This document shows, piece after piece, positions 17,804 to 26,473 of a DNA stretch of 64,000 nt; positions within the stretch are counted from its first letter, which is position 1; each line of letters opens with the position of its first letter. The stretch comes from Planctomycetota bacterium (lineage in GTDB: Bacteria; Planctomycetota; UBA1135; GCA-002686595): the NCBI GenBank assembly GCA_020638835.1, contig JACKHV010000004.1, positions 367,475 to 431,474 on the forward strand, written 5' to 3'. The notes beneath the pieces are model-generated. The model made no database searches. It saw only the letters and a program-made list of their open reading frames with translations, and was not told the origin of the DNA. A program made the translations under genes and the position numbers.

Positions 17804-19159
17804 ATGACCGAAGAAGAGAAGGACCCGCCGACCAAGGAACAGCTGCGCGAGCGGCTCCTCGGCTCGCACGAGGACCTGATCGATTTCTTGGCGGACCTGC
17901 ACGCCGCGGACCTCGCGCTGTGGTTGCTCGACTTCACAGATCGTGAAGCGTGGCAAGTCTTCGAGGCCCTCGATCCCGAGCAGCGCGCCGAGGTGCTCGA
18001 GGAAGCGGAAGACTCGCTGCGCGAACAGCTGCTCGAACAGCTCACGCCGCGTCAGGTCTCCGAGGTCGTCGAAGAGCTGCCGGCCGACGAGGTCGTCGAC
18101 ATGCTCTCGCACCTCGAGCCCGCCGAGGTCGAGCGCATCCTGCGCTCCGTCAACTTCGAGCGCGCGAAGGGCCTGCGTCAGCTCGCGTCGTACGAACCCG
18201 AGAGCGCCGGCGGCGTGATGTCGACCGAGTTCGTCGCGGTTCCGTCCGGAACGCGCGTCGGCGACGCGATCAAGCTGATCAAGACCGAGGGCGACGGCGT
18301 CGAGGAAGGCCACGGCTTGTTCGTCGTCGACGAGGCGCAGCGGCCGATCGGTTACGTGACCGACCGCGTGCTGCTGACGAACTCGATCCACGACGAAGTC
18401 GATCGCCTGATGATCGACCCGTACTCGGTCCCGGTCGATCTCGACCAGGAAGAGGCGGCGAACGTCCTGCAGCGCTACGGCCTGACGGAACTCGCGGTCG
18501 TCGAGGAAGACGGACGGCTCGTCGGCTCGATCACGATCGACGACGCGCAGGAAGTGCTCGAGGAAGAGGCCAGCGAGGACATGCTCAAGCTGGTCGGTAC
18601 CTCGGTCGCGCAACAAACGCGACTGCCGATCCACAAGCGCGTCCTGGCGCGCATCCCGCTGCAAGCCGTGACGGTGCTCGGCGGCCTCGTCACCGCCGCC
18701 GTGATCGACTCGCTGCTGCCCGTCGGTCCGGGCGGCACGCAGTCGGAGGGGCGCGAGCTACTCGCGTTCGTCCCGATCGTGATCGGTCTCGCCGGCAACG
18801 TCGGCATCCAGGCGTCCACGATCCTGGTGCGCGCCTTCGCGACGGGCGAAGTCGAGGCGGACCGCGAGATGTCGGTGCTGGGTTCGGAGACGCTCGTCGG
18901 GCTGATCATCGGCCTGATCTGCGGGCTCGCGACCTTCCTCGTCACCGCGACTTGGAAGGAACTCGACATCGCCATCGCGATCGGCGTCGCGATCACCTGC
19001 GCCGTGACCTGGGCGGCCTTCCTCGGTTGCGCGGTCCCGATGATCTGCCGACGCATCGGAATCGACCCAGCGCTCATCGCGGGACCCTTCCTGATCACCG
19101 TCAGCGACATCTCCGGAACGAGCCTCTACCTCGGGGTCGCGTTGCTGCTCACGCATTGA
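17804..19159 (+). CDS. mgtE: magnesium transporter MgtE
   Basis: This 451-residue protein has the complete MgtE layout: an N-terminal superhelical domain (about 25-130, with the repeated VVEELPADEVVDMLSHLEP pattern), two CBS domains (about 135-255) and a membrane domain of five helices (about 280-450). The membrane domain includes the conserved AFVPIVIGLAGNVGIQAST and the FLGCAVPMICRRIGIDPA segment facing the pore. MgtE is a Mg2+-gated channel whose cytosolic domains close the pore when Mg2+ is plentiful. AGGAAG at about 17791 serves as ribosome binding site. Its TGA overlaps the ATG of lepB, an uncommon pairing. No M-box riboswitch was recognised upstream. Confidence 0.95.
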   Translation: MTEEEKDPPTKEQLRERLLGSHEDLIDFLADLHAADLALWLLDFTDREAWQVFEALDPEQRAEVLEEAEDSLREQLLEQLTPRQVSEVVEELPADEVVDMLSHLEPAEVERILRSVNFERAKGLRQLASYEPESAGGVMSTEFVAVPSGTRVGDAIKLIKTEGDGVEEGHGLFVVDEAQRPIGYVTDRVLLTNSIHDEVDRLMIDPYSVPVDLDQEEAANVLQRYGLTELAVVEEDGRLVGSITIDDAQEVLEEEASEDMLKLVGTSVAQQTRLPIHKRVLARIPLQAVTVLGGLVTAAVIDSLLPVGPGGTQSEGRELLAFVPIVIGLAGNVGIQASTILVRAFATGEVEADREMSVLGSETLVGLIIGLICGLATFLVTATWKELDIAIAIGVAITCAVTWAAFLGCAVPMICRRIGIDPALIAGPFLITVSDISGTSLYLGVALLLTH

Positions 19160-20352
19160 TGCGTCTGCGTCGCAAGCTGCTCGTCTCGCTCGCCGTCGCC
19201 GGAGGCCTGCTCCTCTTCGCGCGGCTGTTCTTCTTCGGCATCTACCTCGTCGACAGTCGCTCGATGGAGCCGACGATCCACGGCGATCCCGAGTCCGGTG
19301 AGCGCGTGCTCGTGCGCTACGGACACGAGTGGCCCGAGCGTTTCGACCTCGTCGTCGTGCGCCTGCCGGGCGAGGAAGTCCCACGCGTGAAGCGTGTCGT
19401 CGGTCTGCCCGGCGAGGGTGTGCGCCTCGAGGAAGGCGACCTCTACGTCGAGGGCGAGTTGCTCGGCGGTGACGTCCCGCGCCCCGCGCCGGTCACGATC
19501 TACGACGACCGGCTCGCGCTCGAGGACTACTTCCGGTCGCAGGCGGAAGGCGGCATCGTCGGTTGGCAACCCACGGCCTCGGGATGGCGCCACGACGGCG
19601 CGCCGGAGCGGCCCGTCGCGCGGCTCGAGTACGCGCGCCGCGTCGCCGACCACTACGTCGATGCGCACGGGAACTTCGTCGAGGGCTCGACCGAGGTCGG
19701 CGACCTGTGGATCGGCGCGGCGCTCGACCTCGAGCAGCCGACGAGCCGCGCGCTGCTCGCCGTCGCCACGCAAGGTGACCGCTTCATCGCCTGGATCGGC
19801 GCGGACGACGGCGGGAAGCGCTCCGTGCGTCTGCTCTCGTCGCCGATCCCCGGACCCGAGGTCGCGGCCTCGGACAGCGAGCTGATGGCGGAGCTCGAGC
19901 TCGCCGTCGTCGCCGGACCGCACGAGTGGGTCGTCGGTCGCGTGGACGGCCGGGTCGAGGTCTGGTTCGACGGACGCCGCGTGCTGGACCAGCGCTTCGG
20001 CGTCCCGCGCCGCCACCCGCTCGACCTCTTCGGCGAAGGGCGTTCGCACGGTCCGCGGGCCTGGATCGAGGTGGGCGGCGGCGGCGTGGCGCTCCTCGGG
20101 CTGCACCTGTGGCGCGACCTGCACTACACCTCCCGCGGCGAGCTCGCCGTGCGCGAGGAGTTCCAGCTCGGTCCGGACGAGCTCTTCCTGCTCGGCGACA
20201 ACTCGGCGGCCAGCCGCGACAGCCGCGACTTCGGCCCGATCCCGCTCTCGGACGTGATCGGCCGGCCGACCTGGGTCCTGCGGCCGCTGGCCGACGCGCG
20301 GCCGCTCGAGGGCGGCGTGCGCTGGGTGCCGCGGGTGCTCGAGGAGCGCTGA
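19159..20352 (+). CDS. lepB: signal peptidase I with a large inserted domain
   Basis: This 397-residue type I signal peptidase has one N-terminal transmembrane anchor (about 8-30), the catalytic Ser35 in SRSMEPTI, the general-base Lys78 in PRVKRVVGLPGE and the C-terminal box GDNSAASRDSRDFGP (about 345-359). Between the Lys box and the final box lie about 240 residues rather than the much shorter segment of typical enzymes. Much of this resembles a beta-sandwich of laminin-G or concanavalin type (GRVDGRVEVWFDGRRVLDQ). The enzyme removes signal peptides from exported proteins at the outer face of the inner membrane. The start at 19159 overlaps the mgtE stop (TGATG), so translation is coupled. 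All catalytic boxes are intact. Confidence 0.9.
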   Translation: MRLRRKLLVSLAVAGGLLLFARLFFFGIYLVDSRSMEPTIHGDPESGERVLVRYGHEWPERFDLVVVRLPGEEVPRVKRVVGLPGEGVRLEEGDLYVEGELLGGDVPRPAPVTIYDDRLALEDYFRSQAEGGIVGWQPTASGWRHDGAPERPVARLEYARRVADHYVDAHGNFVEGSTEVGDLWIGAALDLEQPTSRALLAVATQGDRFIAWIGADDGGKRSVRLLSSPIPGPEVAASDSELMAELELAVVAGPHEWVVGRVDGRVEVWFDGRRVLDQRFGVPRRHPLDLFGEGRSHGPRAWIEVGGGGVALLGLHLWRDLHYTSRGELAVREEFQLGPDELFLLGDNSAASRDSRDFGPIPLSDVIGRPTWVLRPLADARPLEGGVRWVPRVLEER

Positions 20353-20446
20353 GCGGCTCCCTGGGCGGCGCGGGGCCGTCCGGGACGCAAACTCCCCGAA
20401 AGGGACCGAAACCTGCCCGAGCTGCTACGGTTCGGGCCACTCGACC

Positions 20447-21055
20447 ATGGCTCACGACTTCTCGGACGATCCCGGCGTGCAGTGGATGCTCGCGTGGCAA
20501 GCGGGGGACGAAGCGGCCTTCGACGCTCTCGTCGCGCGCTACTCCTCGCAGGTCTACGCGCTGCTGACCCGCTTCCTTGGACGGCGTCCGGGTCGCGAGG
20601 ACCTGGTCCAGGAGGTCTTTCTGCGCGTCCTGCGCGCGCGGGACCGGTACCAACCGACGGCGAGGTTCTCGACTTACCTCTACCGCATCACCTTCAACCT
20701 GGCCGTCAACGAGACGCAGCGCGTCACGGGCGCGGGCGTCCTCTCGCTCGACCAACCGGTCGGATCGGCCGACGGCTCGGCGCTGCTCGGCGACCTCCAG
20801 CCCGGCGACGATCCGGAACCCTCGGACGAACTCGAGCGCGACGACGTCGTCAGCGCCGTGCGCGCGGCGATCGCGCGCCTGCCCGAGAACCAGCGCATGG
20901 CGCTGATCCTCGCCAAGTACCACGACACGCCCTACGCGGAGATCGCCGACGTGCTCGGTTCCTCCGAGAAGGCGATCAAGTCGCTCATCCACCGCGCGCG
21001 CGAGAGCCTGCGCGAGTGGCTCGCCCCTTTCTTGCGCCAAGGGGAGCTGTCATGA
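20447..21055 (+). CDS. ECF-type RNA polymerase sigma factor
   Basis: This 202-residue sigma factor has region 2 at about 20-90 (REDLVQEVFLRVLRARDRY, FSTYLYRITFNLAVNE) and region 4 at about 140-195 (LPENQRMALILAKYHDTPY followed by the helix-turn-helix AEIADVLGSSEKAIKSLIHR). It is the first gene of a four-base and one-base overlapping chain with an anti-sigma factor and a DUF3106 protein, so the three are surely cotranscribed. Unlike the sigma at 10137, it has no long C-terminal tail. The regulon is unknown. Confidence 0.93.
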   Translation: MAHDFSDDPGVQWMLAWQAGDEAAFDALVARYSSQVYALLTRFLGRRPGREDLVQEVFLRVLRARDRYQPTARFSTYLYRITFNLAVNETQRVTGAGVLSLDQPVGSADGSALLGDLQPGDDPEPSDELERDDVVSAVRAAIARLPENQRMALILAKYHDTPYAEIADVLGSSEKAIKSLIHRARESLREWLAPFLRQGELS

Positions 21056-21882
21056 ATCAACCCAGAGAAGACTGCCGGGCCTTCCGCCTGCAGCTCGAAC
21101 TCGCGCTCGAGGGTCGGGCGCGACCGCACGAGCTCGGACCGCTCGGTTGGCACGAACACTTGCTCGGCTGCGCGGACTGCCGCGAGCTGCTGGAGCGCGA
21201 AGAAGCACTCGAGGAACTGCTCGCCGCGCTGCCGGAACCGCGCCTCTCGATCGAGCGCCGCCTGTCGTTGCTCGCGCGACTGCGCGCGGACTCGCGTGGC
21301 GACTCCGCGCTCGACCAACTGCTCGAGAGCGACCACGAGCTCGCCGCTCCGCCCGGCTTGGCGCAGCGCGTCCTCGCCGGCGTGCAGGACGCGCGCCTCG
21401 ACGCCTTGCTCGAACTAAACCGCGAGCTGGAAGTGCCCGCCGGCCTGGCCGCGCGCGTGCTCGAAGGCCTCGAGGCAGACCGCGCGCCGGCGCCGCGCTT
21501 CGTGTTCGACCGGCGCTGGGCCTGGCCCGCCGCCGCTGCCGCGGCCGCAGCGATCTTCTTCGCGTGGCCGCGCGGCGAAGAACCCGCGCAGCCCGACTTC
21601 GTCGAAGGTCCGAAACCCGTCGTCGTTCCCGTGGACGAACCGCCCGCGCCGGAAGACACGCAGCCGGTCGAGGTCGCGGTGGACGAACCGCTGACGGAGG
21701 CGGAAGAGGACGACTTGCTCGCCGTGCTCGACCTGCTCGAGGAGGACGCCTTGTGGTCGGACGAGAGCCTCGACCTCGAGCTCTCCGCGAGCATCGACAT
21801 CACGTCCGAGTGGCTGCTCGAGTACACGCTCTACGAGACGACCGACGGTGAGTCGGACGCCGTGGAAGGGGGCAGTCGCTGA
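21052..21882 (+). CDS. zinc-finger (ZAS-type) membrane anti-sigma factor
   Basis: This 276-residue protein carries the ZAS zinc motif HLLGCADC (His-x3-Cys-x2-Cys) near residues 40-47, which marks anti-sigma domains that bind ECF factors. A long helical cytoplasmic part follows, then one transmembrane helix (WAWPAAAAAAAAIFFAW, about 159-175) and an acidic Pro/Glu-rich extracytoplasmic tail of 100 residues. The ATG at 21052 overlaps the sigma stop (ATGA), the classic arrangement. Cys and His positions are intact, so it should bind zinc. The acidic tail may sense an envelope signal. Between the zinc finger and the membrane are three short repeats around PPGLAQRVLAG and PAGLAARVLEG, also seen in the protein at 36770. 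Confidence 0.85.
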   Translation: MNQPREDCRAFRLQLELALEGRARPHELGPLGWHEHLLGCADCRELLEREEALEELLAALPEPRLSIERRLSLLARLRADSRGDSALDQLLESDHELAAPPGLAQRVLAGVQDARLDALLELNRELEVPAGLAARVLEGLEADRAPAPRFVFDRRWAWPAAAAAAAAIFFAWPRGEEPAQPDFVEGPKPVVVPVDEPPAPEDTQPVEVAVDEPLTEAEEDDLLAVLDLLEEDALWSDESLDLELSASIDITSEWLLEYTLYETTDGESDAVEGGSR

Positions 21883-23159
21883 TGCGCCGCCTGCTGCTGC
21901 TCTCGGTCCTGATCGTCCTCGCCGCCTCGTTCGCCGGTTCGGCGACGGCCTTCGCGCAGGACGCGAACGCCCCCCGCGCGGAAGAGTCGGGCGAGAGCCG
22001 CATCATCGACCTCGAGTCGGCGCGGCGCCGCTGGGAACGCTTGTCGCCCGAGGAACAGGATCGCTTGCGCGAGCGCTACGAGAAGCTCTGCCAAATGGGC
22101 GAAGCGGACCGCCGCGACCTCGAGCGTCGGCGTCGCCACCTCGAGCGCGTCCAGCAACAGCTCGTCGAACGCCTGAGCGAGACCGACCGCGCGCGCCTCC
22201 TCGCGCTGCCGCCGCCCGAGCGCGAGCGCATCCTGCGCGAGATGGTCGAGGACGAACTGCACGCCGAAGCGCGCCGCCTCGAGGAGAAGCTGCCCACGCA
22301 GTGGCAAGAACGCCTGAAGGACGCGAGTCCGGAAGACCGCCGACGCTTCTTCCAGGACTTCAAGCGCCAGGTGCACGGAGAGTGGAGCCCGCGCGCGCTC
22401 GAGCGCCTCGGTCGGGAGTTCCACGTCCCGCCGGAAGAGGTCGAGCAGTGGAAGCGGCTGCCCGCGGAGGAACAGAAGCAGAAGCTGCTCGAGCTCGGCA
22501 AGCGTCACCGCCGCGAGGCCGTGGAGGAACACGGACTGCCTGAGGGTCTGTCGCCGGAGGACTGGGAACGCCTCGAGGCGCTTCCCCCGGAGCGCTTCTT
22601 CGAGGAAGCGATGCGACTCCGCGAAGCGCAGGGTTGGGAACCTGGCCGACCGTTCTTCGGAGGACCGCCGCCCGAGGGCGACGAAGCGTGGCGCGCCGGC
22701 GCGCGTCGCTTCCGCAGCGCGAGCCGCATGCGGCCGGAGGATCGGCTGGAGTTCTCGCACCTCTCGCCGGAGGCGCGCCATGAACAGGTCGACCGGCGTC
22801 GTCGCGACCGCATGCTCGGCGCGCTGGCCGGCAGCGGCCTCGTCGAGCCGACGGAGATCGAATCGATGCGCGCCTTGCCGCCGCATGAGTTCTGGAAGCG
22901 CGCACGTCAGCTGAACGGGGAGCTCAGCCTGGGCTTCGGCGAACCGGGTGCCGGACGGCGTGGCCGCGCGGAAGGCGGTCGACGCTGGCGCGGCGGAGGT
23001 CCGCCGCCGCCGGAGGGTGAGGAAGGTCCGCCGCCGCCTCCTCCACCGCACCGCGACGCTCCGCAGGGCGAAGGCCGTGAACCCTTGCCGCCGCCTCCAC
23101 CTCCCGCGGAGTCCGGTGAGCGACGCGATCGACCGCGTCGCGGCGCGGGACCGCGCTAG
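21882..23159 (+). CDS. secreted DUF3106-like protein with Pro-rich tail
   Basis: This 425-residue protein starts with a signal peptide (residues 1-25, cleavage after AFA). An Arg/Glu-rich helical region follows with many WERLSPEEQDRLRERYE-like repeats (DUF3106 style) at about 45-300. The C-terminal tail of about 100 residues is made of Pro-Pro-Pro, Gly and Arg runs and is probably disordered. The start overlaps the anti-sigma stop by one base. The context (sigma, zinc anti-sigma, secreted helical protein) suggests a periplasmic component of an envelope stress module. The helical repeats superficially recall CpxP/Spy-type chaperone sensors, but the relationship is not proven. Confidence 0.75.
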   Translation: MRRLLLLSVLIVLAASFAGSATAFAQDANAPRAEESGESRIIDLESARRRWERLSPEEQDRLRERYEKLCQMGEADRRDLERRRRHLERVQQQLVERLSETDRARLLALPPPERERILREMVEDELHAEARRLEEKLPTQWQERLKDASPEDRRRFFQDFKRQVHGEWSPRALERLGREFHVPPEEVEQWKRLPAEEQKQKLLELGKRHRREAVEEHGLPEGLSPEDWERLEALPPERFFEEAMRLREAQGWEPGRPFFGGPPPEGDEAWRAGARRFRSASRMRPEDRLEFSHLSPEARHEQVDRRRRDRMLGALAGSGLVEPTEIESMRALPPHEFWKRARQLNGELSLGFGEPGAGRRGRAEGGRRWRGGGPPPPEGEEGPPPPPPPHRDAPQGEGREPLPPPPPPAESGERRDRPRRGAGPR

Positions 23160-23189
23160 GAGCCTGCGTCACGAGTGGCGCAGACTCCT
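23158..23189. terminator. hairpin overlapping the DUF3106 stop codon
   Basis: The stem is 11 bp with one C-A mismatch and a 10-nt loop. It begins inside the TAG stop of the preceding gene. There is no T-tract. It may act with the stronger hairpin 24 nt further on. Confidence 0.4.
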
Positions 23190-23212
23190 GGATCGGACGC
23201 GAATCCGAACGA

Positions 23213-23247
23213 CCGACGCCCCGTCGCGACCCGCGACGGGGCGTCGG
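23213..23247. terminator. perfect 16-bp GC-rich hairpin
   Basis: Two 16-nt arms (CCGACGCCCCGTCGCG and its complement) are separated by ACC. The pairing is perfect. It lies between the DUF3106 operon and mnmH, with the -10-like TATACT of the next gene starting 5 nt after the stem. Confidence 0.55.
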
Positions 23248-23251
23248 CGCC

Positions 23252-23257
23252 TATACT
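23252..23257 (+). promoter_or_regulatory. -10-like hexamer for mnmH
   Basis: TATACT (five of six consensus bases) is the only AT-rich hexamer in this region. It lies 35 nt before the preferred mnmH start. No clear -35 is visible because the hairpin occupies that place. Confidence 0.35.
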
Positions 23258-23291
23258 GCTCCGCTTCGCGACGATCGCGCGAAGACGTTCG

Positions 23292-24461
23292 ATGCAGGAC
23301 CACGACACCCCGCCGATGCTCGCCGGCCTCCCCGCCGTCGATCCGGAGCTGCTGCTCGCTGCTCCGGAGGCGACGATCGTGGACCTGCGCACGCCGACGG
23401 AGTTCGCGGACGACCACTTGCCGGGAGCGCACAACGTCCCGCTCTTCAGCAACGAAGAACGGGCGCTGATCGGCACGCTCTACAAGTGCAGTTCGCCCGA
23501 CGACGCCTTCGACGAAGGGCGTCGCATCGTCCACGAGCGGATCGTCGACCTCGTCGCGAGCATCGCCGAACTCACCGGCCGCGGCTTCGACCCACAGGGC
23601 TTCCCGGAGCTCGTCGACCGCATCACCGAGCGGGGGATCGAGGGGCTCTCGCGCGAACTTCAGCCGTTGCGCCTCGAGAGCTTGCCCCGCGGGGCGCTCG
23701 TCGTGCACTGCTGGCGCGGAGGTCTGCGCTCGGCGTCGGTCGCGGCTTTCCTGTGCGCGCTGGGTTGGGAAGACGTGCACATGCTGTACGGCGGATACAA
23801 GTCGTACCGCGCCGACGTGATGCAACAGCTCGCGGCGTGGGATGCGCCCCCGGCCTTCGTGCTGCGCGGACTGACCGGGACGGGCAAGACGCTCGTGCTG
23901 CGCGAGCTCGAGCGCATCCGGCCGCGCTGGACGCTGGACCTCGAGGGCGCCGCGGGACACCGCTCGTCGATCCTCGGCATGGTCGGGCTCCAGCCGGTCT
24001 CGCAGAAGCGATTCGAGTCGGTCCTCGCCGAGCGGCTGCGACAGGGCTTCGTCGGTCGCGTCGTGTTCGAAGGCGAGAGCCGCAAGGTCGGCGACGCGGT
24101 CATCCCGAGCGGCGTCTGGTCGGCGCTCGACCGCGGCGTGAACCTCGAAATCACGGCGCCCGTCGCGCGCCGCGTGCAGGTGCTCTGCGAGGACTACCTC
24201 GCGCGCGACGCGAGCCGCGAACAGCTCGCGCGGCAGCTGCCCTACATCGAGAAGCGCTTGGGCTCCCACAAGTACGACGGTGTGCTCGTGGACCTCTTGA
24301 TGACCGGGCGCGAGGAGGAGCTCGTCGAACTCTTGCTCGAGAAGTACTACGACCCGCTCTACGCGCACTCCGAGAAGGAACGCAGCTACGTGGCGAGCTT
24401 CGACTCGTCGGACGTCGAAGCCTGCGCGTCCGAGATCGCGGACTGGATCGAGTTGCGCTGA
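23292..24461 (+). CDS. mnmH: tRNA 2-selenouridine synthase
   Basis: This 389-residue two-domain enzyme has an N-terminal rhodanese domain (about 25-165) with the catalytic Cys140 in HCWRGGLRS, and a C-terminal P-loop domain with Walker A GLTGTGKT (about 193-200) and the LEGAAGHRSS motif. The family geranylates 2-thiouridine at the tRNA wobble position and exchanges it for selenium using selenophosphate. The ATG at 23292 is chosen over an upstream one because MQDHDTPPMLAGLP leads straight into the rhodanese fold and the promoter-like TATACT lies upstream. The extension would read through the terminator hairpin. No selD gene for selenophosphate is in the window. The length is close to the usual 350-390. 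Confidence 0.93.
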   Translation: MQDHDTPPMLAGLPAVDPELLLAAPEATIVDLRTPTEFADDHLPGAHNVPLFSNEERALIGTLYKCSSPDDAFDEGRRIVHERIVDLVASIAELTGRGFDPQGFPELVDRITERGIEGLSRELQPLRLESLPRGALVVHCWRGGLRSASVAAFLCALGWEDVHMLYGGYKSYRADVMQQLAAWDAPPAFVLRGLTGTGKTLVLRELERIRPRWTLDLEGAAGHRSSILGMVGLQPVSQKRFESVLAERLRQGFVGRVVFEGESRKVGDAVIPSGVWSALDRGVNLEITAPVARRVQVLCEDYLARDASREQLARQLPYIEKRLGSHKYDGVLVDLLMTGREEELVELLLEKYYDPLYAHSEKERSYVASFDSSDVEACASEIADWIELR

Positions 24462-24468
24462 GCGGTGG

Positions 24469-25653
24469 TCAACGGGGGGCGTCGCCGCGCAGGTGAGCGT
24501 GGATGCGCTCACCGACCAAGCGGTGACCTGCGACGTTCAGGTGGTGGTCCGTGCGCCAGAAGAGGGGTTCCTCGGCAGCGCGGAAGGCGGGACGCAGGTC
24601 GAGGTGGTCGAGACCGCGATCGGCGAGGAACTGCAGCCACTCGTCGGCGATCCGGTCGCTGACGCCGAGTGCGCTCGATTCCATGCGCGCGAACTTCATC
24701 AGGCGTTCCAGGTCCTCGCGGAAGACCTCCGGCTGCGCACGCGTCGGCGGAGGCAAGTAGACGAACAAGAGCCGCGTTCCGCGCTCCGCACAGAGCTCGC
24801 TCAACTCCACGCTGACGGAACAGCCGAGGTCGACGGCCGCTTCGACGTCCTCCGGATTGTTCGCGAAGTAGATGTCCTGCGAGAGCTCCTGCGGCAACAG
24901 GCTCGACACCGACTCGGGGAGGCTCTGCTGCTCGATCATGTTCGGCCGAATCTCGTACGCCGGTCGGCGACGGAAGTAGCGGTCGAGCAGCATCGCGCCC
25001 GAGAAGTCGTTGCCCCCGTAGACGATCACCACGAAGACGTCGGGCTCGAGGTAGGCGAAGCGCTCGAAGGTCCCGACGTAGTTGAACAAGTGGTGCGCGC
25101 CCGCGCCGGCGTTGAGCACCTCGACGCTCTGATCGAGGGCGTCCTCCGCGAGCAAGCGTTCCAGGACGGAAGCGCAGGACTCCGAGTTCGCGCACACGCC
25201 TTCGACGTGCGAGTCGCCCGTCACGAGCACGCGCAGGTCCGGCGCGACCTCGGCGACCTCACCGTCGCTGCGCATGCCCAGGGCGTTCGTGCGCAAGCGC
25301 CATCCGCCGTCCGGGTGCTCGTTGAAGGGGAACCAGCGGTCGAAGTGCGGCGCGCGCCGCGTGTACTCGTGTGGGTCGTAGAGACACGATTCGTTCGAGT
25401 CGACGCTCGGGAAGAACAGCTCGACCGTCGCTTCGTCCAACGGTTCGCGAACGAGCGGAGGAGGGTAGCCCTCGTTCGTTCGGTCGACTGGGTCGTAGCC
25501 GAGTCCGATGCGACGCGCGTCGGAGGCCTGCCGCAGCTCTGCCGACCGATCCACGACGCGCACGGTCGGCGACTCCTCACGCAGGAACGGATAGGCCCAG
25601 TACGCCGCGACGGCGAAGGCGGCGGTCGCGAGCGCGGCGACCAGCCACTTCAC
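24469..25653 (-). CDS. membrane-anchored SGNH/GDSL-type hydrolase
   Basis: This 394-residue protein has an N-terminal transmembrane anchor or uncleaved signal (residues 3-22). An SGNH-type domain from about 145 has block I VTGDSHVEG (nucleophile Ser), block III YGGNDF and block V TDHHLNVAGH carrying the Asp/His pair. The order and the DHHLN form resemble AlgX/AlgJ-like O-acetyl-transfer or de-acetylation enzymes of exopolysaccharides. It is probably a periplasmic esterase or O-acetyltransferase partner. It converges on mnmH with a 7-nt gap, so the two messages end against each other. Confidence 0.8.
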   Translation of the reverse strand: MKWLVAALATAAFAVAAYWAYPFLREESPTVRVVDRSAELRQASDARRIGLGYDPVDRTNEGYPPPLVREPLDEATVELFFPSVDSNESCLYDPHEYTRRAPHFDRWFPFNEHPDGGWRLRTNALGMRSDGEVAEVAPDLRVLVTGDSHVEGVCANSESCASVLERLLAEDALDQSVEVLNAGAGAHHLFNYVGTFERFAYLEPDVFVVIVYGGNDFSGAMLLDRYFRRRPAYEIRPNMIEQQSLPESVSSLLPQELSQDIYFANNPEDVEAAVDLGCSVSVELSELCAERGTRLLFVYLPPPTRAQPEVFREDLERLMKFARMESSALGVSDRIADEWLQFLADRGLDHLDLRPAFRAAEEPLFWRTDHHLNVAGHRLVGERIHAHLRGDAPR

Positions 25654-25717
25654 GCTGGCACCGCTGCCGGCGATCGAGTCGTTCGACTCTGCCCGTTCAC
25701 TCGCGAAGCCCCGCGGC

Positions 25718-26377
25718 TCAGACGCGCGTGCAATCCATCTCCATCAGCTTGAACTCGTCCAGACCGTGCGTCATCTCCGGGTTCGTGAAGTAGAGCTCGA
25801 TCAGGTAGTGGTCGTCGTCGAGCAGGCGGAAAACGAACTTGTAGGTCTGCGTCATGCCCGAAGCCGCGTCGTGATCGCTGCCGGTCAGGGTGATCACGCC
25901 GGTCTCCGGATTCTGAGTGCCCGCTCCAGTGACGTAGTAGGTACCCATCGTGTCGAAGCCGACGGTCGTGAAGGTGCCATTGCGTCGGTCGAAGCCCATC
26001 ATCCCGAACGACTCGAAGGGGAATGCCGTGGTCCCGAACTTCATCTCACCGTGCGTGCGCGTCTGCAGGAAGCGTCCTCCGAGCACCATCTCGGACTGCG
26101 CGCGCGCCGTGGAGATGACCGGCGAGGTGCTGGGCGCCATCCACATTCGCACTTCGCAGTTCCAGTCGCCGGCGAGCTTCGCGATCACAGCGTGCTCAGG
26201 TCCGGGGAGGGCGAGCTGCATCGCGGCGACGGTTTCGGGCGGGAGCTCGGCCGGCGCGGACTGCTGTGACGCCGCGTCGGTTTCGACAGCGGGTTCCGAC
26301 GCGTGATGCTCGGCGGTCGAAACACAGGCGCTGCAGAACAGCAGGGCGGCGAGGACGAATCGAGGGCGAGCATGCAT
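25718..26377 (-). CDS. DUF1579 family lipoprotein
   Basis: This 219-residue protein has a lipobox FCSAC (Cys18) after a short signal peptide, then a linker and a DUF1579 beta-barrel-like domain (about 60-219). The domain shows the family features KLAGDWNCEVRMWM, VLGGRFLQTRTHGEM, FGMMGFDRRNGTF and TYYVTGAGTQ. It is likely anchored in a membrane facing the periplasm. The family has no established reaction; a lipid- or small-molecule-binding barrel is plausible. An AGAAGGAGA ribosome binding site lies just before the ATG. Confidence 0.85.
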   Translation of the reverse strand: MHARPRFVLAALLFCSACVSTAEHHASEPAVETDAASQQSAPAELPPETVAAMQLALPGPEHAVIAKLAGDWNCEVRMWMAPSTSPVISTARAQSEMVLGGRFLQTRTHGEMKFGTTAFPFESFGMMGFDRRNGTFTTVGFDTMGTYYVTGAGTQNPETGVITLTGSDHDAASGMTQTYKFVFRLLDDDHYLIELYFTNPEMTHGLDEFKLMEMDCTRV

Positions 26378-26473
26378 GTGCGGATCTCCTTCTTGGGCCA
26401 GGACAGTCTGCGAGAGATGCTAACGCACGAGCTACTCCGATGCGGTGATCCGCGCGAACTCTTCCCGCGACAC

